This document shows, in pieces, positions 23,153 through 32,413 of a stretch of 64,000 nt of DNA. The notes under the pieces are model-generated. The model had not been told where the DNA came from, ran no database searches, and saw only the letters and a program-made list of their open reading frames with translations. The position numbers and the translations under genes are program-made. Numbering within the stretch: the first letter of the stretch is position 1; every line of letters begins with the position of its first letter. The stretch comes from Cronobacter universalis NCTC 9529 (lineage in GTDB: Bacteria; Pseudomonadota; Gammaproteobacteria; Enterobacterales; Enterobacteriaceae), in the NCBI RefSeq assembly GCF_001277175.1, contig NZ_CP012257.1, positions 3,348,001-3,412,000 on the forward strand. The letters are read 5' to 3'.

Positions 23153-23478
23153 GCGTCGTCACCGGCGAACAGCGCGTCCAGCTCAACCAGCGTCACCAGC
23201 ACGGCGTCGCGCGCCGGATGACCGGCTTCAAGCGCAACCTCATAGTAAGGCGCTACGGCAAACGCCTGCGGCAGCGGCGCACCGGCGTCCAGTAGCGCGT
23301 GCAGACGCGGGATCAGCACCCATTGCAGCCATTCGTAAGGCTCAAGCGTGTCCATGCAAAAAGGCTGCGTGCTTTCAAACGCGGAGGAGTGCGGCGCGGC
23401 GCTTTGCCACTGCTGATGATGGCGCAACGCCTGCTCGACGCGTTGCAGCTGCTGACGAACCCGTTGATGGCGTTCCAT
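23149..23478 (-). CDS. yqcC: YqcC family (DUF446) protein
   Basis: The 109-residue protein, all helical by appearance, starts MERHQRVRQQLQRVEQALRHH and contains the conserved PFCMDTLEPYEWLQWV segment typical of YqcC. The function is unknown. It is the first gene of yqcC-truC-yqcA and overlaps truC by 4 bp. The csrB RNA gene ends about 70 bp upstream on the same strand, so yqcC must start from a promoter in or just after the csrB terminator, or from readthrough. Confidence 0.9.
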   Translation of the reverse strand: MERHQRVRQQLQRVEQALRHHQQWQSAAPHSSAFESTQPFCMDTLEPYEWLQWVLIPRLHALLDAGAPLPQAFAVAPYYEVALEAGHPARDAVLVTLVELDALFAGDDA

Positions 23479-23546
23479 AACAACCTCTGTGAATCAAAAA
23501 ACCGGGCGCGCAGCATAGCATTTCCCGGCGACAGAAAAAAAAGCAT

Positions 23547-23581
23547 AAAAAAAGGGAGCACTGTGATAACACAGTGCTCCC
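23547..23581 (-). terminator. csrB intrinsic terminator
   Basis: Perfect 12-bp stem with a 4-base loop (23554-23581), followed on the reverse strand by seven T residues. Confidence 0.92.
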
Positions 23582-23907
23582 GGTTCGTTTCGCAGCAGTC
23601 CGGCTACTTTTCGGTGCTCCCTGCTCGTCCGTGACAACTTTTCCTGCGACCTTGCGGTCTTACGTCCGTTTACGCGTCCTGCCCACATCGTCCTGATGTC
23701 ACTGGTGCATCATCCAGATGCGTGTCCCTGGTCTTCCTGACCCACCGGTAATCCTGACCGGCTCACATTCTCCTTCCTGGAGGTGTCCCTCAGCGCTCCT
23801 GCGCCGTCCTTTCGCTTCATCCTGAAGCCTTCCCTGAATCGCCCTCCGGCGTGTCCTTTTGAAGCGTCATCATCCTGATGTTCGCTTCTGCGCCACTCCG
23901 TGTCGGC
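23547..23907 (-). ncRNA. csrB: CsrB small RNA (CsrA-sequestering)
   Basis: About 361 nt on the reverse strand between yqcC and syd, the E. coli csrB position. The RNA carries about 23 GGA triplets, many as CAGGA or AGGGA in small hairpin loops (for example CATCAGGATGATG near the 5' end and CTTCAGGATGAAG), the signature of a CsrA sponge. The 3' third (AAAAGTTGTCA, GAGCAGGGAGCA, GCTGCGAAACGAACCGGGAGCA) matches the E. coli RNA as I recall it. It ends in a 12-bp stem GGGAGCACTGTG/CACAGTGCTCCC followed by U7. The 5' end is placed at 23907 (GCCGACACGGAG) by comparison with E. coli; the base is uncertain by a few nucleotides. CsrB binds and inactivates CsrA, which controls carbon flux, motility and biofilm. 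Confidence 0.93.
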
Positions 23908-24038
23908 AGGGATAGAATCTCGCATAACGCCTGCACTTACAAGGCAGCTTACAGGTTCAATTTAAGATAAGTTTCATTCGTAAGCGCAGCGCAATCACAA
24001 AGGCCTTTGAAATATAAGCGTATTCATTTCTGACTAAG

Positions 24039-24054
24039 GTAAGAAAACCCTTAC
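24039..24054. promoter_or_regulatory. Second UvrY/GacA-like box upstream of csrB
   Basis: GTAAG-N6-CTTAC matches the core of the GacA/UvrY consensus (TGTAAG-N6-CTTACA). Its centre is about 140 bp upstream of the inferred csrB start and 42 bp (four helical turns) from the stronger box at 24080-24097. Binding is inferred from the motif only. Confidence 0.5.
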
Positions 24055-24063
24055 TTTGACGGC

Positions 24064-24097
24064 GATCTCTCACAGGGTTTGTGAGAGATCTCTTACA
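24064..24097. promoter_or_regulatory. UvrY-type inverted repeat upstream of csrB
   Basis: TGTGAGAGATCTCTTACA (24080-24097) is an almost perfect 18-bp palindrome of the GacA/UvrY type, centred about 180 bp upstream of the csrB start. Its left half also forms a perfect 11-bp inverted repeat with GATCTCTCACA at 24064-24074, so two overlapping dyads share one arm. This is the expected contact point through which BarA-UvrY activates csrB. The site lies between the syd stop codon and the csrB promoter. Confidence 0.75.
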
Positions 24098-24117
24098 CGG
24101 GGGCAGGCAAAAAAGGA

Positions 24118-24663
24118 TTACACAAGGGGATCAAGCTGGTTCAGAAACGCGCTGAGCGATGGCGCCAGCACGCGTCGCTGGCGGGTGCCGAGCGTCTCGC
24201 GCACGATTTCGCCGGTCAGATTACACAGCGAAACCACATCCAGCTCACTATCAAGCGTAGCAATAAAAATCGTCGGCGACAGCTTCAGGCGTTTTTGCGT
24301 CACCAGGTGGCCAATCAGGTTTTCCTGAACACGGCGGAAATCGTCCCGGCTCCAGGCCTGTAACAGCGTTAACGTCAGTTCATCATGCCGCGCGGCCATA
24401 TCGCCGGCATACTGGCTCGCGTAAAACGCATGGGCGTCCGGCTGAATCACAATATCGAGCGCCTTCTCAACCGCGCCGAGAGACTCTTCGGGAGTAAACG
24501 GCTGAGGTTGCCACTCTACCGCGTCCGGGTGGGTGGAGACAATGCACGGGGAGGAAATACCGATATATTCTTCACTGACGGGCAGGCTGCCCCGCTGTTG
24601 CCGCCACGCTTCGCAGTAGCGCGCGCTGAATGCCGCCAGCGCCTGTTGGACTTCGTTTTGCAC
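24118..24663 (-). CDS. syd: SecY-interacting protein Syd
   Basis: The 181-residue cytoplasmic, membrane-associated protein interacts with SecY and may check assembly of the SecYEG translocon. The family segments [28 protein letters not shown] and [19 protein letters not shown] are visible. It starts with GTG at 24663. The length equals E. coli Syd. It is divergent from queF and followed by the regulatory region of csrB. Confidence 0.95.
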   Translation of the reverse strand: MQNEVQQALAAFSARYCEAWRQQRGSLPVSEEYIGISSPCIVSTHPDAVEWQPQPFTPEESLGAVEKALDIVIQPDAHAFYASQYAGDMAARHDELTLTLLQAWSRDDFRRVQENLIGHLVTQKRLKLSPTIFIATLDSELDVVSLCNLTGEIVRETLGTRQRRVLAPSLSAFLNQLDPLV

Positions 24664-24732
24664 CAGATTCTCTCTTCAGGTCAGGTAAGATACACTGAAC
24701 CCTGTATTGTACCTGTATTATCACGGTGACAC

Positions 24733-25578
24733 ATGACTTCTTATGAAAATCATCAGGCGCTTCACGGCCTGACGCTCGGCAAATCCACTGATTACCGCGA
24801 CGTTTACGACGCCTCGCTGCTCCAGCCTGTCCCGCGCAGTTTAAACCGCGATCCGCTGGGCCTGCGCGTCGATGATCTGCCCTTTCACGGCGCGGATATC
24901 TGGACGATGTACGAGCTCTCCTGGCTTAACCGTAACGGCCTGCCGCAGGTGGCGATAGGCCAGGTGGAGATTAACGCGACCAGCGTCAACCTGGTGGAAT
25001 CGAAAAGCTTTAAGCTCTATCTCAACAGCTTTAACCAGACGCGTTTTGACAGTCTGGACGCGGTACGCGAGACGCTGGAGCGCGATTTACTCGCCTGCGC
25101 GCAGGGCGACGTCTCCGTGACGCTACGTCGGCTTGAGGAGGTGGAAGGCGAGCCGGTCGCGCGTCTTGACGGCGACTGCATCGATAATCAGGATATCGTC
25201 ATCACCGATTATGAATTCGACGCCGCGCTGCTTTCCGGCGCCGCGGGCGAAGAGCGCGTGGAAGAGACGCTGGTGAGCCATCTGCTGAAATCCAACTGCC
25301 TTATCACGCACCAGCCGGACTGGGGCTCTGTACAGATACGCTATCGCGGGCCGAAAATCTGTCGCGAAAAGCTGCTGCGCTATCTGGTCTCGTTCCGCCA
25401 TCACAACGAATTTCACGAGCAGTGCGTCGAGCGCATCTTTAACGACATCACGCGTTTCTGCCAGCCGGAACAGCTCAGCGTGTATGCGCGCTACACCCGT
25501 CGCGGCGGGCTGGATATCAACCCGTGGCGCAGCAATGGCGACTTTACGCCAGCCACCGGGCGTCTTGCGCGTCAGTAA
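24733..25578 (+). CDS. queF: NADPH-dependent 7-cyano-7-deazaguanine reductase
   Basis: The 281-residue long-form QueF reduces the nitrile of preQ0 to the amine of preQ1 with two NADPH, the last step before insertion into tRNA by Tgt. Tunnelling-fold motif [16 protein letters not shown] (residues ~94-109) is the QueF signature that binds substrate and NADPH. The active-site cysteine lies in the C-terminal half ([17 protein letters not shown]). It is the third queuosine gene of this window, after queD and queE. It is divergent from syd with 69 bp between. Confidence 0.97.
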   Translation: MTSYENHQALHGLTLGKSTDYRDVYDASLLQPVPRSLNRDPLGLRVDDLPFHGADIWTMYELSWLNRNGLPQVAIGQVEINATSVNLVESKSFKLYLNSFNQTRFDSLDAVRETLERDLLACAQGDVSVTLRRLEEVEGEPVARLDGDCIDNQDIVITDYEFDAALLSGAAGEERVEETLVSHLLKSNCLITHQPDWGSVQIRYRGPKICREKLLRYLVSFRHHNEFHEQCVERIFNDITRFCQPEQLSVYARYTRRGGLDINPWRSNGDFTPATGRLARQ

Positions 25579-25695
25579 TTGCTAAACATCCCGCAAATCC
25601 GTCACAAGGGCGGTGCGGGGTGGGTTGTTAAATGTCACATGGCGGGGCTATTGTAATCAGAGGGAGCGGCGTTTATCGCCCCGTAAGGAGCTTAC

Positions 25696-27060
25696 TTGAT
25701 TACACATATTAGCCCGCTGGGCTCGATGGATCTGCTGTCGCAGCTGGAAGTGGACATGCTTAAGCGCACCGCCAGCAGCGACCTGTATCAACTCTTTCGC
25801 AACTGTTCGCTTGCGGTTCTCAATTCCGGCAGTCAGACCGATAACAGCAAAACGCTGCTGTCGCGCTTTGAAAATTTCGATATTAACGTGCTGCGCCGCG
25901 AGCGCGGCGTAAAGCTTGAGCTGATTAATCCACCGGAAGAGGCGTTCGTCGACGGGCAGATCATTCGCTCGTTGCAGGCCAACCTCTTCGCGGTGCTGCG
26001 CGACATTCTGTTCGTCAACGGGCAAATCCATAACGCCGGACGTTTTCAGCACCTGAATCTGACTGACTCCATTCATATCACCAACCTGGTGTTTTCTATC
26101 CTGCGCAACGCGAAAGCGCTGCATGTGGGCGAGGCGCCGAATATGGTGGTCTGCTGGGGCGGCCACTCGATTAACGAAACCGAATATCTCTACGCCCGAC
26201 GCGTCGGCACCCAGCTGGGGCTGCGCGAATTAAATATCTGCACCGGCTGCGGACCAGGCGCGATGGAAGCGCCGATGAAAGGCGCGGCGGTCGGCCACGC
26301 CCAGCAGCGCTATAAAGAGGGGCGTTTTATCGGTATGACGGAGCCGTCCATCATCGCCGCCGAGCCGCCAAACCCGCTGGTGAACGAGCTGGTCATCATG
26401 CCGGATATCGAAAAACGCCTCGAAGCGTTTGTGCGTATCGCCCACGGGATCATTATCTTCCCGGGCGGCGTCGGTACGGCGGAGGAGCTGCTGTATCTGC
26501 TCGGCATTCTGATGAACCCGCATAACGCGGAACAGGTGCTGCCGCTTATCCTGACGGGCCCGAAAGAGAGCGCTGATTACTTTCGCGTGCTGGACGACTT
26601 TATCGTTAATACGCTCGGCGAGAAGGCCCGCCGCCATTATCGCGTAATTATCGACGACCCGGCGGAAGTGGCGCGCGAGATGAAAAAAGCGATGCCGCTG
26701 GTGAAAGAGTGCCGCCGTGAAACGGGCGATGCGTACAGCTTTAACTGGGCGATTCGCATTTCGCCGGATCTCCAGGTGCCGTTCGAACCGACCCACGAAA
26801 ATATGGCTAACCTGAAGCTCTACCCCGATCAGCCGACGGAAATTCTGGCGGCCGACCTGCGCCGCGCCTTCTCCGGCATCGTCGCGGGTAACGTCAAAGA
26901 GGTGGGCATCCGCGCGATTGAACAGTACGGACGCTATAAAATTCATGGCGATACGCAAATAATGAAGCGCATGGACGATCTCCTGCAAGGGTTCGTCGCC
27001 CAGCACCGTATGAAACTCCCTGGCTCCGCGTACATTCCCTGCTACGAAATCTGCACCTGA
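25696..27060 (+). CDS. ppnN: Pyrimidine/purine nucleotide 5'-monophosphate nucleosidase
   Basis: This 454-residue LOG-family protein (formerly YgdH) cleaves nucleoside monophosphates to base and ribose 5-phosphate; E. coli PpnN is a direct (p)ppGpp target, which links it to RelA in this window. The LOG motif [13 protein letters not shown] and the upstream [14 protein letters not shown] segment are visible near residues 177-265. The start is TTG at 25696, supported by AAGGAG six bases upstream and by the conserved [13 protein letters not shown]-terminus. A strong terminator follows. Confidence 0.96.
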   Translation: MITHISPLGSMDLLSQLEVDMLKRTASSDLYQLFRNCSLAVLNSGSQTDNSKTLLSRFENFDINVLRRERGVKLELINPPEEAFVDGQIIRSLQANLFAVLRDILFVNGQIHNAGRFQHLNLTDSIHITNLVFSILRNAKALHVGEAPNMVVCWGGHSINETEYLYARRVGTQLGLRELNICTGCGPGAMEAPMKGAAVGHAQQRYKEGRFIGMTEPSIIAAEPPNPLVNELVIMPDIEKRLEAFVRIAHGIIIFPGGVGTAEELLYLLGILMNPHNAEQVLPLILTGPKESADYFRVLDDFIVNTLGEKARRHYRVIIDDPAEVAREMKKAMPLVKECRRETGDAYSFNWAIRISPDLQVPFEPTHENMANLKLYPDQPTEILAADLRRAFSGIVAGNVKEVGIRAIEQYGRYKIHGDTQIMKRMDDLLQGFVAQHRMKLPGSAYIPCYEICT

Positions 27061-27064
27061 AATC

Positions 27065-27090
27065 AGGCGGCCGGCAGGCCGCCTTTTTTA
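27065..27090 (+). terminator. ppnN terminator
   Basis: 8-bp stem AGGCGGCC/GGCCGCCT with loop GGCA, followed by a T run, four bases after the stop codon. Confidence 0.9.
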
Positions 27091-27510
27091 CACTCTTTGA
27101 CTTAACCAAAACGTTTGCGCGTTAAAAAACACCGCGCATAATCCCGGAAATTTCTGTGAAAGAACCCGGGTGTGCTGTTTTCCGCGATTTTTACAGAAAA
27201 ATAATAACCATTTTATTCCGCTCTATTTACCTCATCTGCCGTCAGTGTCAGGCTTTGCGCCCATTAATACCGGGGCGGCGTCCAAAGCCAGTGTTATGAT
27301 CTAAAAAACGCCTAATAAAAAAGTGTATTATTGCAATTGGGATCGGGATCACTGATAGATTCAGTACGTGAATGTATCTTTCGCACCGCAAGAGATTTGG
27401 GGAAAAATTATAAAATAATCCCGCTCTACAGGATTTCGTTTTACCTTTCGTCGCAAATTTATTGAATGTCACTTTAAAGTTCGTTTTTGCTTCCTCCAGG
27501 AGATACACAG
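27091..27510 (+). promoter_or_regulatory. sdaC upstream region with a CRP-like site
   Basis: A 420-bp AT-rich non-coding stretch precedes sdaC. At 27338-27353, TGGGATCGGGATCACT resembles the CRP consensus TGTGA-N6-TCACA with two mismatches; CRP activation of sdaCB is known in E. coli. Lrp-type AT-rich tracts surround it. The ribosome binding site CCAGGAG at about 27496-27502 fixes the sdaC start. I saw no small gene. Confidence 0.45.
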
Positions 27511-28797
27511 ATGGAAACGACTCAAACCGGCACCATTGCTACCACCGCGAAAAGCGGCGCGTGGCGAAAAACCGATACTATGTGGATGCTTGGCCTGTAC
27601 GGCACCGCGATTGGCGCAGGGGTACTTTTCCTGCCGATCAACGCCGGCGTCGGCGGCCTGATCCCGCTCATTATCATGGCCATCCTCGCTTTCCCGATGA
27701 CCTTCTTCGCCCACCGCGCGCTGACCCGCTTCGTGCTCTCAGGTAAAAACCCGGGCGAAGACATCACCGAGGTCGTTGAAGAACATTTCGGCGTTGGCGC
27801 AGGTAAAGTCATCACCCTGCTCTACTTCTTCGCGATTTACCCTATCCTGCTGATGTACAGCGTGGCGATCACCAACACGGTCGACAGCTTTATCACGCAC
27901 CAGCTGGGGCTGGCGTCCCCGCCGCGCGCGATCCTGTCGCTGATTCTTATCATCGGCATGATGACCATCGTGCGCTTCGGCGAGCAGATGATTGTTAAAG
28001 CAATGAGCGTGCTGGTTTTCCCGTTTGTCGCCGTACTGATGCTGATGGCCTGCTTCCTCATCCCGAACTGGAGCGGTGCCGCGCTGGAAACGCTGTCGTT
28101 CAGCCACGCCTCTACCGGTAATGGCCTGATGATGACCCTGTGGCTGGCGATCCCGGTGATGGTGTTCTCCTTCAACCATTCGCCGATCATCTCCGCCTTC
28201 GCCGTGGCGAAACGCGAAGAGTACGGCGCGGAAGCGGAGAAAAAATGCTCCCGCATTCTGGCGTACGCGCACATCATGATGGTCGTTACCGTGATGTTCT
28301 TCGTGTTCAGCTGCGTACTGAGCCTCTCCCCGGAAAACCTGGCGGAAGCGAAAGCGCAGAACATCACCATCCTGTCTTACCTGGCTAACCACTTCAACGT
28401 GCCGGTTATCGCCTGGGTAGGTCCGATTATCGCCATCATCGCCATCACCAAATCGTTCCTCGGCCACTACCTGGGCGCCCGTGAAGGCTTCAACGGCATG
28501 GTGATTAAATCGCTGCGCAGCCGTGGCAAAACCATCGAAGTGAACAAACTGAACCGCATTACCGCGCTGTTCATGCTGATCACCACCTGGATCGTAGCGA
28601 CCCTGAACCCGAGCATCCTCGGCATGATCGAAACGCTGGGCGGCCCGATTATCGCGATGATCCTGTTCCTGATGCCGATGTACGCCATTGCGAGAGTCCC
28701 GGCGATGCGTAAATACAGCGGCCACATCAGCAACGTTTTTGTGACCATTATGGGTCTTATCGCTATCTCCGCGATTTTCTACTCACTCTTCAGCTAA
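27511..28797 (+). CDS. sdaC: Serine/proton symporter SdaC
   Basis: The 428-residue inner-membrane transporter of the HAAAP family has about eleven hydrophobic helices, beginning [21 protein letters not shown] after a short polar N-terminus. It imports L-serine with protons; in E. coli it is also the phage C1 receptor. The ATG at 27511, not the upstream 27487 frame start, follows the AGGAG and gives [12 protein letters not shown]. It forms an operon with sdaB, which deaminates the serine; a GC-rich hairpin lies in the 66-bp gap. Confidence 0.97.
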   Translation: METTQTGTIATTAKSGAWRKTDTMWMLGLYGTAIGAGVLFLPINAGVGGLIPLIIMAILAFPMTFFAHRALTRFVLSGKNPGEDITEVVEEHFGVGAGKVITLLYFFAIYPILLMYSVAITNTVDSFITHQLGLASPPRAILSLILIIGMMTIVRFGEQMIVKAMSVLVFPFVAVLMLMACFLIPNWSGAALETLSFSHASTGNGLMMTLWLAIPVMVFSFNHSPIISAFAVAKREEYGAEAEKKCSRILAYAHIMMVVTVMFFVFSCVLSLSPENLAEAKAQNITILSYLANHFNVPVIAWVGPIIAIIAITKSFLGHYLGAREGFNGMVIKSLRSRGKTIEVNKLNRITALFMLITTWIVATLNPSILGMIETLGGPIIAMILFLMPMYAIARVPAMRKYSGHISNVFVTIMGLIAISAIFYSLFS

Positions 28798-28806
28798 TCC
28801 TTTGTC

Positions 28807-28828
28807 CGCGCCGCCGCCCGGCGGCGCG
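28807..28828 (+). other. Perfect GC hairpin between sdaC and sdaB
   Basis: CGCGCCGCCG-CC-CGGCGGCGCG is a 22-base perfect dyad ten bases after the sdaC stop. No U run follows, so it is not an intrinsic terminator; it probably protects the sdaC message or separates expression of the two genes. Confidence 0.65.
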
Positions 28829-28863
28829 AGCCCTTCCCCGTTATTTATTCGATGGTACACATC

Positions 28864-30231
28864 ATGATCAGCGTTTTTGATATTTTCAAAATCGGTATTG
28901 GTCCATCCAGTTCCCATACCGTAGGGCCGATGAAAGCGGGCAAACAGTTTACCGACGACCTTATCGCGCAGAACCTGCTGCATAAGACGACGAAAGTCGT
29001 GGTGGACGTGTACGGCTCCCTGTCGCTGACCGGCAAAGGCCACCATACCGACATCGCCATTATTATGGGCCTCGCGGGCAACCTGCCTGACACCGTAGAT
29101 ATCGACGCCATTCCCGGTTTCATTCAGGACGTGAATACTCACAGCCGTCTGATGCTGGCGAACGGCGCGCACGAAGTGGCGTTCCCGGTGGATCAGTGCA
29201 TGAATTTTCATGCCGATAACCTGGCGCTGCACGAGAACGGCATGCGTATTACCGCGCTTGCGGGCGACGATGTTGTCTACAGCCAGACGTATTACTCTAT
29301 CGGCGGCGGTTTTATCGTCGATGAAGCGCACTTCGGCCAGACGCAAGCGTCCGCAGCTGAAGTGCCATACCCGTATAAAACCGCAGCGGACCTGCAGCGC
29401 CACTGCCGTGAAACCGGTCTGTCGCTCTCCGGCCTGATGATGAAAAACGAGCTGGCGCTGCGCAGCAAAGAAGAGCTCGAAGCGCACTTCTCGCAGGTGT
29501 GGGACGTCATGCGCGCGGGCATTGAGCGCGGCATCACCACCGAAGGCGTTCTGCCCGGCAAGCTGCGGGTTCCGCGTCGCGCCGCCGCGCTGCGTCGAAT
29601 GCTTGTCAGCCACGACAAGAACGACGCCGACCCGATGAACGTCGTGGACTGGATCAACATGTTCGCGCTGGCGGTTAACGAAGAGAACGCCGCAGGCGGC
29701 CGCGTCGTCACCGCGCCGACCAACGGTGCCTGCGGTATCGTTCCGGCGGTACTGGCTTACTACGACAAGTTTATCCGCGAAGTAAACGCTAACTCACTGG
29801 CGCGCTACCTGCTGGTGGCGAGCGCAGTAGGCTCGCTCTATAAGATGAACGCCTCTATCTCCGGCGCCGAAGTCGGCTGTCAGGGCGAGGTGGGCGTCGC
29901 CTGTTCCATGGCGGCGGCAGGCCTGACGGAACTGCTCGGCGGCAGCCCGGCGCAGGTCTGCATCGCGGCGGAAATCGCGATGGAGCACAACCTGGGGTTG
30001 ACCTGCGATCCGGTGGCAGGCCAGGTACAGGTGCCGTGCATCGAGCGTAACGCCATCGCCTCAGTGAAGGCCGTTAACGCGGCGCGCATGGCGCTGCGTC
30101 GCACCAGCGAGCCGCGCGTCTGCCTTGATAAAGTCATCGAAACCATGTTTGAAACCGGCAAAGACATGAACGCCCGCTACCGTGAAACGTCACGCGGCGG
30201 GCTGGCGGTCAAAGTCGTCGCCTGCGATTAA
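28864..30231 (+). CDS. sdaB: L-serine deaminase (ammonia-lyase) SdaB
   Basis: The 455-residue 4Fe-4S enzyme converts L-serine to pyruvate and ammonia. The N-terminal beta domain starts MISVFDIFKIGIGPSSSHT, and the alpha domain carries the cluster cysteines in GACGIVPAVLAYY and VGCQGEVGVACS. An in-frame start at 28852 (MVHIMISV) is possible, but the E. coli-like start at 28864 is preferred. It is coupled with the serine importer SdaC. A strong terminator follows the stop. Confidence 0.97.
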   Translation: MISVFDIFKIGIGPSSSHTVGPMKAGKQFTDDLIAQNLLHKTTKVVVDVYGSLSLTGKGHHTDIAIIMGLAGNLPDTVDIDAIPGFIQDVNTHSRLMLANGAHEVAFPVDQCMNFHADNLALHENGMRITALAGDDVVYSQTYYSIGGGFIVDEAHFGQTQASAAEVPYPYKTAADLQRHCRETGLSLSGLMMKNELALRSKEELEAHFSQVWDVMRAGIERGITTEGVLPGKLRVPRRAAALRRMLVSHDKNDADPMNVVDWINMFALAVNEENAAGGRVVTAPTNGACGIVPAVLAYYDKFIREVNANSLARYLLVASAVGSLYKMNASISGAEVGCQGEVGVACSMAAAGLTELLGGSPAQVCIAAEIAMEHNLGLTCDPVAGQVQVPCIERNAIASVKAVNAARMALRRTSEPRVCLDKVIETMFETGKDMNARYRETSRGGLAVKVVACD

Positions 30232-30243
30232 TCCCACCTCTCA

Positions 30244-30269
30244 CCGCCCTGTCCGCAGGGCGGTTTTTT
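30244..30269 (+). terminator. sdaCB terminator
   Basis: Stem CCGCCCTG/CAGGGCGG with loop TCCG and then T6. Confidence 0.92.
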
Positions 30270-30362
30270 GCGCGTTATCTTCCTGAATCCGCACCGCTTT
30301 ATGGTGGGCGCTCGTCGAAAATGTTACGGTAACGGCCTGTTATTTTCGTAAGGGATGCCGCC

Positions 30363-31118
30363 ATGCCCGTTCATTTGCTGATTGTCGATGCGCTTAACCT
30401 GATCCGCCGGATACATGCGGTGCAGGGCACGCCATGCGTGGATACCTGCCTGCACGCGCTGGAGCAACTGATTGGCAACAGCCAGCCGACGCACGCCGTC
30501 GCGGTGTTTGACGATGAAGCCCGCGCGCAGGGCTGGCGTCATCAGCTTCTTCCCGATTACAAAGCCGGACGCCCCCCGATGCCGGACGATCTGCACCTGG
30601 AGATGCCTGCGCTTCGCGAGGCGTTTACCCGCCGCGGCGTTCCCTGCTGGCATGTCGAAGGCAACGAGGCCGACGATCTCGCCGCCACGCTCGCGGTGAA
30701 AGTCGCGGCCGCGGGTCATGAAGCGACGATTGTGTCGACAGATAAAGGCTACTGTCAGCTCTTACGTCCGGAAATCCGCATCCGCGACTATTTCCAGAAA
30801 CGCTGGCTGGACGCGCCGTTTATTGAGAGTGAATTTGGCGTGGCGCCAGGCCGGCTGGCGGATTTCTGGGGGCTTGCGGGCATTAGCAGTTCGAAGATAC
30901 CGGGCGTTGCAGGTATTGGCCCGAAAAGCGCCACGCAGTTGATTAACGATTTCGGCACGCTGGAGGCGCTCTATGAGCGGCTCGACGACGTGCCGGAGAA
31001 GTGGCGTAAAAAGCTCGAAGCGCACCGCGAGAGCGCCTTTATTTGCCGTGAGGTGGCGACGCTGAAAACGGATTTACAGCTCGACGGGAATTTGCAGCAA
31101 CTGCGGCTGAAGGGCTGA
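30363..31118 (+). CDS. xni: Flap endonuclease Xni (ExoIX)
   Basis: The 251-residue protein resembles the 5'-3' exonuclease (flap endonuclease) domain of DNA polymerase I. It shows the N-terminal [12 protein letters not shown], the acidic metal site [23 protein letters not shown], and a helix-hairpin-helix ([16 protein letters not shown]). Family members of this type lack some of the metal ligands of FEN enzymes and have weak 5' flap activity. It follows sdaB as in E. coli, but the fuc operons that follow it there are missing. Confidence 0.95.
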   Translation: MPVHLLIVDALNLIRRIHAVQGTPCVDTCLHALEQLIGNSQPTHAVAVFDDEARAQGWRHQLLPDYKAGRPPMPDDLHLEMPALREAFTRRGVPCWHVEGNEADDLAATLAVKVAAAGHEATIVSTDKGYCQLLRPEIRIRDYFQKRWLDAPFIESEFGVAPGRLADFWGLAGISSSKIPGVAGIGPKSATQLINDFGTLEALYERLDDVPEKWRKKLEAHRESAFICREVATLKTDLQLDGNLQQLRLKG

Positions 31119-31147
31119 TTTCAGGGCGCTATGCGCCCCATACAAAA

Positions 31148-31177
31148 GGCGGGTGCGCTCACGCTTACCCGCCCTAC
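31148..31177. repeat. REP-like palindrome, copy 1 (xni-rlmM gap)
   Basis: GGCGGGTGCGCTCACGCTTACCCGCCCTAC (30 bases as two parts: GGCGGGTGCGCTCAC and GCTTACCCGCCCTAC). Same family as the cysI-cysH copy, inverted relative to the next two. Confidence 0.85.
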
Positions 31178-31201
31178 ATTAATTATTCAACCGTATATCC
31201 C

Positions 31202-31230
31202 GTAAGGCGGGTAAGCGCAGCGCACCCGCC
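31202..31230. repeat. REP-like palindrome, copy 2 (xni-rlmM gap)
   Basis: GTAAGGCGGGTAAGC then GCAGCGCACCCGCC, the reverse orientation of copy 1 with small changes. It is preceded by AATTATTCAACCGTATATCC, a spacer that recurs before copy 3. Confidence 0.85.
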
Positions 31231-31257
31231 ATACCATAATTATTCAACCGCATATCC

Positions 31258-31287
31258 GTAGGGCGGGTAAGCGTGAGCGCACCCGCC
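31258..31287. repeat. REP-like palindrome, copy 3 (xni-rlmM gap)
   Basis: GTAGGGCGGGTAAGC then GTGAGCGCACCCGCC, same orientation as copy 2 and 56 bp from it. The spacer plus palindrome is thus a tandem duplication of about 56 bp. Confidence 0.85.
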
Positions 31288-31312
31288 GTTTATTTATGCG
31301 CCACTAAGACGC

Positions 31313-32413
31313 TTATCGCTCATCGCGACGCCCGCCGACGGCGGCCCACCAGCGGCGAACGTGAACGGTTACTTCCTCACGGTCGTGATAAAGCTGACGC
31401 GCCTGGATCTGCGCGTTAATACCGTGTTCGTCCAGTTGCGCCTGAATCGAAGCGATATTCTGCGACACCTCTTCATAGCGCTTTTTCATCGGCAGCTTGA
31501 GATTGAAAATGGTTTCGCGGCACCAGCCGTTGACCAGCCACTGCGCCATCAGCGCCGCGACTTTGGCCGGTTTTTCCACCATGTCGCATACCATCCAGGT
31601 GATATTGGTGCGGGTCGGGCGATATTTAAACCCATCCTCACGCAGCCACGTCACCTGCCCGGTATCCATCAGGCTCTGGGCCATCGGGCCATTATCCACG
31701 GACGAGACCCACATGTTGCGTTTCACTAGCTGATACGTCCAGCCGCCAGGGCAGGCGCCCAGATCCACCGCGTACATGCCGTTTGCCAGACGCTCATCCC
31801 ACTCATCCGCCGGGATAAACACATGGAACGCCTCTTCCAGCTTCAGCGTCGAACGGCTTGGCGCGTCCGCCGGGAATTTGAGGCGCGGGATGCCCATATA
31901 AAACGGCGAGTTGTTATTGGTATAGGAATAGCCGGTGTAGCAGCAGCCTGGCGCGATGAAAAAGACGTGCACTACCGGACGTTTCGGCGTTTCGAAATTC
32001 GCCAGAATCTTCGCGTCGCGAAGCGCGGCGCGCAGCGGCACGGTGAATTTGCGGCAGAACTTCATCAGCTCTTTGCTTTCGTTGGTGTCCGCCACCTCGA
32101 CGCGCAGCTCGCCGCCCTTCTCTACCACGCCCTGCAACATCCCGACGACCGGCGTCACGCGATCTTCCGGCGGCAGATCCTGCAACAGCTCGCCTGCCAC
32201 AAACATCTGGCGGGCGAAAATCAGGGAGCTGAACGGCAGCTCACGGGCAAGCTTATCGGCCTCTTCCGGCTGATAACATTCGAAAATCACATATCCGCTG
32301 TTTTCTTTGACGCGGGCGAAACCAAAAACGCCCTGCTGCGCGGCTTTGTCGGTTATCTCTGCCGCGCACTCTTTCTCAAAACCCTGACGGCAGTACAAAA
32401 TGACCTTATTCAT
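31313..32413 (-). CDS. rlmM: 23S rRNA (cytidine2498-2'-O)-methyltransferase
   Basis: The 366-residue enzyme (formerly YgdE) 2'-O-methylates C2498 of 23S rRNA. An N-terminal THUMP-like region precedes a Rossmann methyltransferase domain with the SAM motif [14 protein letters not shown] (residues ~218-231), the DNGPM segment, and the [10 protein letters not shown] motif. Length equals the E. coli protein. It overlaps ygdD by 8 bp, so the two share an mRNA. It is the second 23S rRNA methyltransferase of the window, after rlmD. Confidence 0.96.
   Translation of the reverse strand: MNKVILYCRQGFEKECAAEITDKAAQQGVFGFARVKENSGYVIFECYQPEEADKLARELPFSSLIFARQMFVAGELLQDLPPEDRVTPVVGMLQGVVEKGGELRVEVADTNESKELMKFCRKFTVPLRAALRDAKILANFETPKRPVVHVFFIAPGCCYTGYSYTNNNSPFYMGIPRLKFPADAPSRSTLKLEEAFHVFIPADEWDERLANGMYAVDLGACPGGWTYQLVKRNMWVSSVDNGPMAQSLMDTGQVTWLREDGFKYRPTRTNITWMVCDMVEKPAKVAALMAQWLVNGWCRETIFNLKLPMKKRYEEVSQNIASIQAQLDEHGINAQIQARQLYHDREEVTVHVRRWWAAVGGRRDER

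Noticed and set aside
23299..23925. Small open frames across csrB
   Set aside because: The region is the CsrB RNA; the frames are low-complexity translations of GGA-rich repeats.
27739..28725. 328-codon open frame antisense to sdaC
   Set aside because: His-, Arg- and Asp-rich composition mirrors the hydrophobic transporter on the other strand; not a real protein.
31148..31287. Possible CRISPR array
   Set aside because: Repeats are palindromic, in mixed orientation, and their spacers are repeated rather than unique; no cas gene is nearby.
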